In this document: one piece after another, positions 7,022 to 15,460 of the stretch
How the letters are laid out: each line of letters starts with the position of its first letter
How positions within the stretch are numbered: position 1 is the stretch's first letter
From: Desulfobacula sp.
Lineage (GTDB): Bacteria > Desulfobacterota > Desulfobacteria > Desulfobacterales > Desulfobacteraceae
Assembly (NCBI RefSeq): GCF_030145145.1
Contig: NZ_JAQYWD010000002.1
Coordinates: 62,001 to 126,000, forward strand
Reading direction: 5' to 3'
DNA: 64,000 nucleotides
Translations under genes and position numbers: made by a program
The notes under the pieces: generated by a model
What the model saw: the letters and a program-made list of their open reading frames with translations, nothing else
Told to the model about the DNA's origin: nothing
The model's database searches: none

Positions 7022-8530
7022 TTACTTCACCAGCTCAATCTCACTTATTTTCCATTTCTGATCGTACCAAACCTGAGTTGGGCCATAAATTCTCCAAAGC
7101 ACATGCCAGCTTCTTCCTGGTATGGTTTGTAACCAGTTCACCTTGCCTTCGGGTTTTTCAGGGCTGAAATAAATATCAAATGAACCGTCAGCATTTTGAA
7201 TGACGGCTTTGTCCTTACTGGTTACGCCCGGGAAAGCCTGGTCGGTCTGCAATAGCGAACGGGTCTGCATATCATAGATGGTTACATCCCAAAAATTAGC
7301 TGCAGGAACGTCTGGCAGGATGTGCAGTTTATAGGTTTTGCTGCCATCAAATCGTCGACCTTGGGAATCACGAAGTCCTTCCAGATATTGAGAACCCGCA
7401 CCTACCGGAGGTTTCACCATAGCTGGTGTAATTCCTGTGGCATAAAAATGGAACCGCTCACGCTCATTAATTAATCGAACACCATTACGCATAAATTCAT
7501 GGCTCCCACCGGCAAAACCAGGTTCCCATGTTTTACTTCCGGGATATGCGGCAAAACTTTTATCACGGGCATTCCACTGTATAACTCTCTGTGTGGCATT
7601 ACCCACATTTGCGGCATCATCAAGGATTTTTTTCATGCGTGCATCAGGCGCAAAAGGTTTTCCCTTTTCAATTCCAATTGAAGCAAGCATCCCTAATATT
7701 TCCGGACTAAAAGCCGAATTAGGCTCTTCCTGAACCACTTTATTAACTTCTGCAAAAAATTCACCGTTCGAAGCATGAAGGGTATTGATAAACTTGCCAT
7801 TCAGGTCCACCCAATTAACCTCTTTTGGAGCATCTCCCAAAGGATAGAGGCGAAAATGATCCTTCATGTTTTTAACAATCGGTTCAGCTTTGAAATCGGT
7901 CATAAAACCACGTATTGCCAGCCAATGGCCATAGGTTTTGGATTGTTTAACAATGTATCCCTCGGGGATATCACCCTTGTAATCCGGTGGTAAAAGAAGA
8001 TACTTACCGCCCTTACCTTTATCATCTCCTGCATTACCAAAATCACATAGATATCTGAACCAGAAATCATCAACAATTCCAAGCACATTGGGTGGTGTTT
8101 CCATCACCATGGGGCCATCTTTCAAATCGACCCACATAAAACCATAAATCACAGTCGTATTCCCTGTAAGAAGAAGCCCTCTTGGATCCAGGCGGCCATT
8201 CCAATAGATCATGGTTTCATTATCAGGACCAAAATCCCGAATACCTTTACGGAACCCTGACAGCGAAGCCGCAGGTGTCGTCATAATCATGACTTCAACG
8301 GCTCGGATAAAATCAAGATTGTCCCAAACCTTTTGGGCTGTTTCTTCCGTAGGAAAGCCGTCATTAAATTTCAGCGTGCCAATGCTTGTTTCCATCGTGT
8401 CCGGTGTAATGACATTCGCCGGAATCTTGGTGGTCATTTTGTATTTGGGTGGTGCAGCCCATGCCGCAGTTGTCAAGCTTGCCACCATCAGTCCTGTAAT
8501 GGCCATGATGGCTAATGATTTTATTATCAT
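7022..8530 (-). CDS. Secreted DUF1254/DUF1214 protein, 502 aa (type D)
   Basis: Signal peptide ending AAWA, then the two-domain architecture: DUF1254 (~35-200; GTLKFNDGFPTEETAQKVWD) and DUF1214 (~380-490; TYKLHILPDVPAANFWDVT and WHVLWRIYGP). The family core DKGKGGKYLLLPPDYKG is intact. Closest in the window is the product at 32.4-33.9 kb (both share TTKIPA near the N-terminus and FRxGIRxFGPDN). AAAAGGAG precedes the start. Biochemical function of the family is not known to me; export to periplasm or outside is clear. Fifth and last DUF1254 gene of the promoter-2 operon. Confidence 0.9.
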   Translation of the reverse strand: MIIKSLAIMAITGLMVASLTTAAWAAPPKYKMTTKIPANVITPDTMETSIGTLKFNDGFPTEETAQKVWDNLDFIRAVEVMIMTTPAASLSGFRKGIRDFGPDNETMIYWNGRLDPRGLLLTGNTTVIYGFMWVDLKDGPMVMETPPNVLGIVDDFWFRYLCDFGNAGDDKGKGGKYLLLPPDYKGDIPEGYIVKQSKTYGHWLAIRGFMTDFKAEPIVKNMKDHFRLYPLGDAPKEVNWVDLNGKFINTLHASNGEFFAEVNKVVQEEPNSAFSPEILGMLASIGIEKGKPFAPDARMKKILDDAANVGNATQRVIQWNARDKSFAAYPGSKTWEPGFAGGSHEFMRNGVRLINERERFHFYATGITPAMVKPPVGAGSQYLEGLRDSQGRRFDGSKTYKLHILPDVPAANFWDVTIYDMQTRSLLQTDQAFPGVTSKDKAVIQNADGSFDIYFSPEKPEGKVNWLQTIPGRSWHVLWRIYGPTQVWYDQKWKISEIELVK

Positions 8531-8551
8531 GATTTTTTCTCCTTTTGTTTT

Positions 8552-8579
8552 CAGCGAGAAGAGTTCTAACCCTTCCAGC
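8552..8579 (-). repeat. GC-rich hairpin repeat, diverged copy
   Basis: CAGCGAGAAGAGTTCTAACC... resembles the 28-nt hairpin family and keeps the central AGTTCTAACCC, but the stem is weakened. Located 22 nt upstream of the next start codon, the standard position for this repeat. Confidence 0.45.
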
Positions 8580-8600
8580 AGAGTATTTAACGCTTAAAAT

Positions 8601-10145
8601 TTATTTCAACAATTCAAGATCATTCAAGACCCAGGTTTTGTTGATATATCCTTCCGTTGGGCCATAGAAGCGGAACACCAGGAAGAAACCCTTTTCAGGA
8701 TTTGTAGGAACCCAGTTCTTTTCTTTTCCAGCAGGTGCTTTAGGACCGAAATAAACATCTACAGATCCATCAGCATTAACTACAGGCTTTTCACGACTGC
8801 CTATCGAAACGTTCTTGTTTTTCCCGGGATCCAGCAGGCTGCGGGTCGTGGGATTGTAAGCCGTTACCGCCCAGAAATTTTTAACTGGCGGTTTGGCTCC
8901 AACACGTAATTTATACGTTTTGCTACCATCAAGATACGCACCTTTATTATCACGAATGGAAGTAAGATATGCAGTACCCGCACCCGGCGTGGTAGAGATC
9001 AGGGCAGGAGAAACTACAATAGCGGCGTAATGCCACAAAGTGCGTGCATCAATATCTGCCACAGCATTACGTTCAAAAGTCGTATTGTGCAGGAACATTT
9101 TTTCCCAATGCCGTTTCGGCCAGTATCGGATCTCAGGATCGCGCGAGGCAAACACTATAGCGCGTGACATGGCTGCGCCCTGCTTAGCTCCCTGATCCAG
9201 AATACGCTTCATGCGCTCATCCGGATTAAATGGCTTTCCTTGAATAATGCCCAATGTCGCCAGGCGGCCCAACTGTTCAGCGCCAAATAATTCCTTGGGT
9301 TCGTATTGAATAATTTCATTCAGCATTTCAAACGCAGAACCATCTTCCGCAGCCAAGGAATTGAGACCGGTACCGGCAGTGTTATAGTAATTCGCCTGAC
9401 GGGGGCCGGTTGCAAGTGGGTAGACTTTCAAGTTTTCTTTAAACCATTGGGTTGCCTCATCGCCTACACCAACATCACCCCAGGCGCGGAACATTGACCA
9501 AATTCGGTAGCTCGGTGACTTGACCACAAAATAGCCATCAGGCGTTTTGCCATCAAAACCGGGAGGCAGAAACAGGAACTTGCCGCCTTTACCCTTATCG
9601 GGCCCGACCACACCAATATCGGTCAGGAATTTAAAGGCTGCATCATTCACAGTGCCTAGCATACCCGGCGGTGCTTCTACCACTGTGGGGCCGTCTACCT
9701 TCAGGTCGAGTGAAGCAACCGCGTATACCGTGCTGTTGTTACCCGTCAGGTAAAGCTCAGTGGGTGTCAGCCCGGGGCTTGGGTGCACGCCTATATCGGA
9801 TGAGGTTTTAAATCCGAAATCCCGGATCTGACCCTTGATGATGCCGTGCACAGACAGGGCGGGCATAAAGTCCATATAGGCTTGCGTGGCACGCTGCAAG
9901 TCCATCTCATGGTAAATCTTTTGAGTCGTTTCTTCGGTGGGATAGGCCTCGAGATCAAACTTCAAAGTGCCGAAATTCGTCTTGATCGTATCCGGCGCAG
10001 GTTTGAAATCTTTGTTGGTTTGTTTCTTGCCGGCATTGTTAAACAGGTTTTGCGTCTGCGCTGCCGTCTCAGCGTGAACCGGTACCGTAAGACTGGTTGC
10101 CATTAGTCCGGCAATGGCAAGCATCAATAATGATTTCATTTTCAT
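8601..10145 (-). CDS. Secreted DUF1254/DUF1214 protein, 514 aa (type A)
   Basis: Signal peptide (VPVHA), a linker with the repeated paralogue pattern LFNNAGKKQTNKDFKPAPD, then DUF1254 and DUF1214. Core motifs: DKGKGGKFLFLPPGFDG, GKPFNPDERMKRILDQ and NADGSVDVYFGPKAPAGKE. Its nearest relative in the window is the 513-aa product at 30.8-32.4 kb, with which it shares DLQRATQAYMDF and the C-terminal KTW-LNDFEL. Start context CTGGAGACG is a moderate ribosome site. Gene spacing and direction place it in the five-gene DUF1254 operon. Confidence 0.9.
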   Translation of the reverse strand: MKMKSLLMLAIAGLMATSLTVPVHAETAAQTQNLFNNAGKKQTNKDFKPAPDTIKTNFGTLKFDLEAYPTEETTQKIYHEMDLQRATQAYMDFMPALSVHGIIKGQIRDFGFKTSSDIGVHPSPGLTPTELYLTGNNSTVYAVASLDLKVDGPTVVEAPPGMLGTVNDAAFKFLTDIGVVGPDKGKGGKFLFLPPGFDGKTPDGYFVVKSPSYRIWSMFRAWGDVGVGDEATQWFKENLKVYPLATGPRQANYYNTAGTGLNSLAAEDGSAFEMLNEIIQYEPKELFGAEQLGRLATLGIIQGKPFNPDERMKRILDQGAKQGAAMSRAIVFASRDPEIRYWPKRHWEKMFLHNTTFERNAVADIDARTLWHYAAIVVSPALISTTPGAGTAYLTSIRDNKGAYLDGSKTYKLRVGAKPPVKNFWAVTAYNPTTRSLLDPGKNKNVSIGSREKPVVNADGSVDVYFGPKAPAGKEKNWVPTNPEKGFFLVFRFYGPTEGYINKTWVLNDLELLK

Positions 10146-10168
10146 GAATACGTCTCCAGTTTTGTTTT

Positions 10169-10196
10169 GGCGAGGCGAGTTCTAACCCGCCCCGCC
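10169..10196 (-). repeat. GC-rich hairpin repeat, best copy
   Basis: GGCGAGGCGAGTT / AACCCGCCCCGCC with a 2-nt centre; on the mRNA strand the 13-bp stem pairs fully if G-U pairs are allowed. 24 nt upstream of the start at 10145 and 21 nt after the preceding stop. Confidence 0.65.
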
Positions 10197-10216
10197 GCCT
10201 ATTTATCTTGAACGTA

Positions 10217-11776
10217 TTATTTCACTAACTCCAGCTCGCTGGGGCGCCAGGTCTTGTCCAGCCAGGGCTCTAGTGGGCCGTACATACGTAATAGAATGAA
10301 CCAACTCTTTCCTGGAATAGTCTGAATCCAGTTGCTCTCCTTGCCTGCCGGTGCTTTTGGAGCAAAGTAGATATCATAGGAACCATCTTTGTTGGCTTTG
10401 ACCTCTCCGCTTAAACTATTTAGCCCGGCAAAGGGTTGATCGCTCTGAAGCATGCTGCGCGTCTGGGGATCATAAATTGTCACTGACCAATTGTCTTTTA
10501 CCGGAACATTGGGCGGCAGGTTGAGTTTGTAGGTTTTTGCGCCATCCAAAGGCTGGTGTTTCGAATCTAACCCGGCAATACCGTAGTCCGAACCAACACC
10601 CGGTTTAATCCCTGCCATAGCCGGAGTGACGCAGACAGCGTTGTAATGCATCCAAAGTCGAGCATCTATGCGACGGATTCCATCTTTTAAGAAGAAGGCA
10701 TCTTTTTCGGGAAACGCCATGACCCACTCACTGTCTGTCTCTGGATAGAAATAATGTCCGGGATCACGGGGATACACGGTATTGGCGCGTGCGTAGGCAT
10801 TACCGATATCAACGGCTTCGGTGAGCAATTTTTCCATACGCGCATCCGGATTAAAGGGTTTGCCTTTAATGATTCCAAAAGTGGCAATCATTCCACGCAT
10901 CTCAGGGTCGATAAAATCAATGGGTTCTTTTTGGATGATTTCATTGAGCCGTTCAAAATAGGTAAAATCATTGGGCGGAATCGTATTGTAATATACACCC
11001 GACATGTTTTTGAACTGCATCTTCGGCGGATTGTCTTTTTTTGCCAGCGGATAGACTTTCAGGTTGTTCTTGACGTTATCGGCAGCCTTTTTGACATCAG
11101 CTGGGTCGGTCACATTCCTGACATAACCGCGCATGAAGTTCCACACCACATAGCTCGTGGATTTAACGACAAAATACCCATCTGGAACATCCCCTTCATA
11201 ACCAGGAGGCAGCACCAGGTATTTTCCGCCCTTGCCCTTATCGGGACCAGCTGCGCCCATATCGCTGAGATAGCGCATATTGCCATCATCAAGAATGCCC
11301 AGTTGATCCGGCGGAACTTCAATTACAGTTGGGCCGTCTTTTTCAAGGTCGAGAAAGCTCCAGTTATAGAGCGATGTGTTGTTATAGGTCAGCACCTGCG
11401 ACTTTGAATCTCCCATCTGCTCCCAAAGCACAACCTGATGAGCGTCCCCCATACCCACGTCTTTACTGCCCTGGCGCAGGCTGTAGGTGGACACCGCCGG
11501 CATCATAGATATATAGATTTGCACAGCCCGGGCACGATCTACATAATCGTACACGGCATCTCTTGTCTTAAGCGTTGGGATCCCATCAAAGAATTCCAGA
11601 GTCCCTATGGCCGATTCAACCGTTGCTGGTGTGGTGATGTTTTCCGGAAGCGGTGTCGTCATTTTCATTTCAGGCTGTTGGGTGATCATTTTCGGTGATG
11701 CGGCCCATGCTGCCGTTGTCAGGCTGGTTGCCATTACTCCGGCAAGAAGCAAGCTAGCGAATTGCTTTCTTTTCAT
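10217..11776 (-). CDS. Secreted DUF1254/DUF1214 protein, 519 aa (type B)
   Basis: Start placed at 11776 (second ATG) because AGGAG lies 6 nt before it; the first ATG directly abuts the ribosome site. Signal peptide ends AAWA. Family motifs: IGTLEFFDGIPT, DKGKGGKYLVLPPGYEG, GKPFNPDARMEKLL, TYKLNLPPNVPVKDNWSVT and a C-terminal TWRPSELELVK. Closest to the 519-aa product at 39.7-41.3 kb (same length, same LEFFDG and YPRDPG...DSEWVM patterns). Third gene of the DUF1254 run. Confidence 0.9.
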   Translation of the reverse strand: MKRKQFASLLLAGVMATSLTTAAWAASPKMITQQPEMKMTTPLPENITTPATVESAIGTLEFFDGIPTLKTRDAVYDYVDRARAVQIYISMMPAVSTYSLRQGSKDVGMGDAHQVVLWEQMGDSKSQVLTYNNTSLYNWSFLDLEKDGPTVIEVPPDQLGILDDGNMRYLSDMGAAGPDKGKGGKYLVLPPGYEGDVPDGYFVVKSTSYVVWNFMRGYVRNVTDPADVKKAADNVKNNLKVYPLAKKDNPPKMQFKNMSGVYYNTIPPNDFTYFERLNEIIQKEPIDFIDPEMRGMIATFGIIKGKPFNPDARMEKLLTEAVDIGNAYARANTVYPRDPGHYFYPETDSEWVMAFPEKDAFFLKDGIRRIDARLWMHYNAVCVTPAMAGIKPGVGSDYGIAGLDSKHQPLDGAKTYKLNLPPNVPVKDNWSVTIYDPQTRSMLQSDQPFAGLNSLSGEVKANKDGSYDIYFAPKAPAGKESNWIQTIPGKSWFILLRMYGPLEPWLDKTWRPSELELVK

Positions 11777-11809
11777 AATCATCTCCTATCAATTCTCTAT
11801 GTTGTTTTC

Positions 11810-11838
11810 GGGCAGACCGTCATGCAGACGGCCTGCCC
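11810..11838 (-). terminator. Intercistronic hairpin
   Basis: GGGCAGACCGTC / GACGGCCTGCCC with loop ATGCA, 34 nt upstream of the type B gene start. Sequence is unrelated to the GGCGRG repeat family but the position is equivalent. No U-tract. Confidence 0.55.
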
Positions 11839-11975
11839 CAAAAGATTAACTAAGGATCGGTTCCAAAATTAGGTGAACTTTTGTTTTCAGAAACCCCAGT
11901 CTTTTAAGGGGTTTTGAAAACAATTTAAATCACTTTATTTTGTAACGATTCCTAATAACTATTGAACCAACTCCA
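11832..11975 (-). repeat. 144-bp intergenic repeat, copy 1
   Basis: Nearly identical by eye to 13545-13688. It covers the spacer and the last codons of the upstream DUF1254 gene and contains an inverted repeat (GTTTTCAGAAACCCC / GGGGTTTTGAAAAC). Each copy follows a DUF1254 gene, so the spacer was duplicated together with a gene or homogenised by conversion. Confidence 0.75.
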
Positions 11976-13503
11976 ATTCACTAGGTCGCCAGGTTTGATC
12001 TAACCATGATTGCAATGGACCATACATTCGTAATGCAACGAACCAACTTTTACCCGGAATAGTTTGCAACCAATTACTTTCCAGTCCCTGCAGTGGCTTT
12101 GGAGAAAAATACACATCAATTGAACCATCAGCATTCTTTTTCATTCCTTTCTTATAACTATCCAAAGTCGGAAACTGCTGGTCGGTCTGCAATTGACAAC
12201 GGGTCTGGGTATCATACATGGTTAAAGCCCAGAAATCTTTCACCGGAATATTTGCAGGCATGTTCAGTTTATAGGTTTTGGAGCCATCTAGTGCCTGACC
12301 CTTGGAATCAACCATACCCATTGAATAGTCGGATCCTTTTCCAGCCGATTTGCTCGACATGGCAGGAGACACACATATATAGCCGAAATGATAAAACACG
12401 CGGCCATCGAGAACACGAGCACCCTCATCCATATAAACAGTGCTACCACCAATAATTGGTTGACACCAACCACTGTCTTTGCCATAGGTATAGAGACCTG
12501 GATTACGTGGCGAGAAACTTATGGCACGTGCTGCTGTATTACCTATGGCCGCTGCATCTACCAGAATATCAGTCATTCTTTCATCCGTAGGAAAGTCTTT
12601 GCCCTTAACAATACCAATGGAAGCCAATTGGCCAGTGATCTCAGCACCAAGAAAGCCTGCCGGTTCTTCCTGAAGAATAGCATGAACATTTTGGAAAAAA
12701 GAAAAATCATTCGGAAGAACGGTTTGGATCTCTTTACCCGTGCCATTGATAAATTCCATTTTTGCCGGATTATCCTTTTTAGCAAGTGGATACACTTTCA
12801 GATTGTCCCTGATATTCTTTGAAGCTGCTTCAATACCCTTATCAAGGTAACCCCGCATAAATAGCCAGGCTCCATAGGTCTTTGACTGAACAACATGAAA
12901 ACCCGGAGGTACAGTACCTTTATAATCTGGTGGCAATATCAGGAAGCGGCCTCCTCGCCCCTGGTCCGGACCTGCCATACCTAAATCCGTCATATAAAGG
13001 AAGGCCATGTCATCTAATATACCCAGCATACGAGGAGGTAGGTCAACTACCAATGGACCGTCCTTTAAGTCTAACCAACCCATAGCATACATGGTAGAAG
13101 TATTTGCTGTTAACCACAGCGCTTTTGAATCCAGTAAGTTATCATATATCACTATCTTATTGTATGCATCGATACCAAATTCTTTCATCCCTTCGCGTAT
13201 TGAATACATCGACATGGCCGGAATGCAGTTAAGGAAAGACTCCACAGCACGTGAACGATCGAGATAATCATAAACATTATTAACCGATGCTTCATCAGGA
13301 ACCCCATCAAAGAATTTCATAGTTCCAATGGTGGTCTCCAATTTATCCGGAGCCATGATGCTTGCCGGAATAGGACTTGTCATTTTCATGACAGGCTCTT
13401 GCGTGATCATTTTTATTTTTTCTGCTTGGGCTAGGTCAACAGATGTAAAAATAGCCATCACCATTAAACACAGCGCTGATGTTAATAATTTGTTCGTTTT
13501 CAT
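11959..13503 (-). CDS. Secreted DUF1254/DUF1214 protein, 514 aa (type B-like)
   Basis: Signal peptide ends DLAQA. Mature part has MITQEPVMKMTSPIPASI like the type B protein, IGTMKFFDGVPDEASV, a variant core DQGRGGRFLILPPDYKG (Gln and Arg replace the usual Lys residues), GKDFPTDERMTDIL instead of GKPFNPDARM, and a conserved C-terminus TWRPSELELVQ. The substitutions in otherwise conserved segments suggest functional divergence. AAGGAGAAG precedes the ATG. A/T-richer than its neighbours. Second gene of the run. Confidence 0.9.
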   Translation of the reverse strand: MKTNKLLTSALCLMVMAIFTSVDLAQAEKIKMITQEPVMKMTSPIPASIMAPDKLETTIGTMKFFDGVPDEASVNNVYDYLDRSRAVESFLNCIPAMSMYSIREGMKEFGIDAYNKIVIYDNLLDSKALWLTANTSTMYAMGWLDLKDGPLVVDLPPRMLGILDDMAFLYMTDLGMAGPDQGRGGRFLILPPDYKGTVPPGFHVVQSKTYGAWLFMRGYLDKGIEAASKNIRDNLKVYPLAKKDNPAKMEFINGTGKEIQTVLPNDFSFFQNVHAILQEEPAGFLGAEITGQLASIGIVKGKDFPTDERMTDILVDAAAIGNTAARAISFSPRNPGLYTYGKDSGWCQPIIGGSTVYMDEGARVLDGRVFYHFGYICVSPAMSSKSAGKGSDYSMGMVDSKGQALDGSKTYKLNMPANIPVKDFWALTMYDTQTRCQLQTDQQFPTLDSYKKGMKKNADGSIDVYFSPKPLQGLESNWLQTIPGKSWFVALRMYGPLQSWLDQTWRPSELELVQ

Positions 13504-13526
13504 TTTCTTCTCCTTTTTCTCTTAAA

Positions 13527-13551
13527 GGACAGGTGAAATATTCACCTGCCC
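13527..13551 (-). terminator. Intercistronic hairpin
   Basis: GGACAGGTGAA / TTCACCTGCCC with a 2-3 nt loop, 24 nt upstream of the start at 13503. Same position as the other cluster hairpins; no U-tract. Confidence 0.5.
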
Positions 13552-13688
13552 CAAAATATTAACTAAGGATCGGCTCCAAAATTAGGTGAACTTTTGTTTT
13601 CAGAAACCCCAGTCTTTTAAGGGGTTTTGAAAACAATTTAGATCACTTTATTTTGTAACGATTCCTAATAACTATTGAACCAACTCCA
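13545..13688 (-). repeat. 144-bp intergenic repeat, copy 2
   Basis: Second copy of the spacer described at 11832. It begins inside the upstream hairpin arm and ends in the last codons of the type C DUF1254 gene; only a few base changes separate the copies. Confidence 0.75.
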
Positions 13689-15225
13689 CATTATTTGGAA
13701 TCCACGTCTTGTCATTGAACGCGTTAAGTGGGCCGTAGTAGCGCATGTAGACAAAGAATCCCTGGTTTGGAACAACTTCTACCCAGTTTTGTTTTGCAAT
13801 ACCTTTTGGCTGCTTAACGGAAAAATAAATATCGATAGAACCATCTTTATTTACAACAGGAGCCGGTGTTTGCTGACTACTAATACTTGGATAAGGCTGA
13901 GTTTGAACTACAGCGCGAGTATATGTATCGTAAACGGTCACTGACCAGAAAAGCTTTACCGGAACCTTGGGGGGTACATTGAGTTTGTATGTTTTATTGC
14001 CGTCAAAGAAATTACCGTCTTTATCTTTGTATGTGGTTTGATACCTTGAGCCAAGACCTTCAGGCATCTGCGCTGCCATAGCCGGCGTAATCCCATCAGC
14101 GGTAAAATGAAACGTCGTACGCGCCTCAAGATTTATATAATCGTCCTGATAAAAAGTTGAGTTATTGGTGATATAGGGACTTTCCCATTCTCTACCGGGA
14201 TACACTTTCGCGTTTTCGACTCGCGAATTAAACGCAATTACGCGGGACATGGCCACGCCTTCTTTAGCAGCCTGGTCCAGAATCTTCTTCATGCGGGCGT
14301 CGGGGTTGAACGGTTTGCCTTTGATGATGCCAATGGACGCCAGACGACCCAGCTTCTCTTTGCCAAAGGCTTCGGCCGGCTCGTAGTTGATGATGTCATG
14401 CATCCATTCGAACGCGCTGGCATCTTCGGGAACCAAGGTATTGATCGGCAACCCTGACACATTGGTAAACTTGCCTTTGCTCGGTCCGGTTTTCAATGGA
14501 TAGACCTTGGCGTTCTTGCGAAAGAATTCCATGGCTTTTTCACCGGTTCCGACCACTGCCGCGTTGGCGCGAACAAAGGAAAAGAGACGATAGGTGGGCG
14601 ATTTAAAGACAAAATAGCCCTCCGGCACATCGCCTTTGTAACCCGGAGGAAGAATCAGGTATTTTCCTCCCTTACCTTTGTCCATGCCGGTGGGGCCGAT
14701 ATCGAAAGCAAACAGGAAGTTTGCGTCGTCTACAGGTCCCATCAATCCGGCGGGCGCCTCAAAAACCGTAGGGCCATCCACTTTAAGGTCAAACACGATC
14801 ATGGCATAGATACTCTCCGTATTACCGGTCAGCCACATTGCCTTGGAATCCAGGCGGTCGGCAGTCACCGAGATATCCGAGCTGTTCTTTGCCCCGTAAT
14901 CCCGTGCCGTTCCGATCATCATTCCGCGCATGGACAGGGCGGGATACATATCGAGGTACAACTGCGTTGCACGCTGCAGATCAAGCTCGCCGTAAACCTT
15001 TTGCACCGTTTTCTCAGTCGGGTAGCCACCGGGGAATTCCAGCTTCCCGAACCGGGTCTCCATCTTATCGGGTGCCGGTTTGAAATCCTTTGCAGATTGT
15101 GGGGCTTGAGCGCCCGCCTGCGCAAAAATGCTCTTTCCCTGCTCTGCTTGAACCGGAACAGCCAAAACTGCCGTCAGCAAACCTGCCATAGCCAGTGTAA
15201 TGAATGCTGTCACTTTCATCATCAT
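13672..15225 (-). CDS. Secreted DUF1254/DUF1214 protein, 517 aa (type C)
   Basis: A longer open frame exists upstream but runs through the promoter element; AGGAGG lies 4-10 nt before three consecutive ATGs (15225, 15222, 15219), which begin a normal signal peptide ending VPVQA. Family motifs: KDFKPAPDKMETRFGKLEF, DKGKGGKYLILPPGYKG, GKPFNPDARMKKILDQAA and a C-terminal TWIPNNVELVQ. Closest to the product at 18.7-20.2 kb. The gene is mosaic: the 5' two-thirds is G/C-rich, while the part after about 14245 is clearly A/T-richer. First gene behind promoter copy 2. Confidence 0.9.
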   Translation of the reverse strand: MMMKVTAFITLAMAGLLTAVLAVPVQAEQGKSIFAQAGAQAPQSAKDFKPAPDKMETRFGKLEFPGGYPTEKTVQKVYGELDLQRATQLYLDMYPALSMRGMMIGTARDYGAKNSSDISVTADRLDSKAMWLTGNTESIYAMIVFDLKVDGPTVFEAPAGLMGPVDDANFLFAFDIGPTGMDKGKGGKYLILPPGYKGDVPEGYFVFKSPTYRLFSFVRANAAVVGTGEKAMEFFRKNAKVYPLKTGPSKGKFTNVSGLPINTLVPEDASAFEWMHDIINYEPAEAFGKEKLGRLASIGIIKGKPFNPDARMKKILDQAAKEGVAMSRVIAFNSRVENAKVYPGREWESPYITNNSTFYQDDYINLEARTTFHFTADGITPAMAAQMPEGLGSRYQTTYKDKDGNFFDGNKTYKLNVPPKVPVKLFWSVTVYDTYTRAVVQTQPYPSISSQQTPAPVVNKDGSIDIYFSVKQPKGIAKQNWVEVVPNQGFFVYMRYYGPLNAFNDKTWIPNNVELVQ

Positions 15226-15289
15226 TTCTCCTCCTGTATTTTTATTTGAGTTTAATATGTTTATTGCCCCAAGTTTATTGTTTAATAAT

Positions 15290-15360
15290 GTTGTAGGAGA
15301 TCTGAAACAAAAAAAAAATCCCCCGAACAGGGGGAAAATTGATCCCCCACAGTGGGGGAT
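15290..15360 (-). promoter_or_regulatory. CCCCC/GGGGG promoter element, copy 2
   Basis: Same arrangement as copy 1: ATCCCCCACTGTGGGGGAT, 17 bp, second GGGGGAT, T-tract, TACAAC at 15290-15295, 22 nt downstream of the last box. Ends 65 nt before the type C DUF1254 start. Heads the five-gene DUF1254 operon. Confidence 0.7.
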
Positions 15361-15460
15361 ATTTTTTTTTGCCATCGGGTTTGACATCTTCTATGACAGT
15401 CTATAGGTGCTATCCGGCCCTTGACCCGGTCGCCACGGTTTGTTGACATGGGGGTTCGGT

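Noticed and set aside
10754-11407. Long plus-strand open frame (217 codons) opposite a DUF1254 gene
   Set aside because: Antisense shadow; similar shadows appear opposite other paralogues at the same place, and no start signals are present.
11860-11925. Riboswitch in the duplicated spacer
   Set aside because: Only a simple inverted repeat is visible; no known riboswitch core was recognised.
15226-15387. 54-codon N-terminal extension of the type C DUF1254 protein
   Set aside because: It would translate the promoter element; a strong ribosome site and signal peptide start at 15225.
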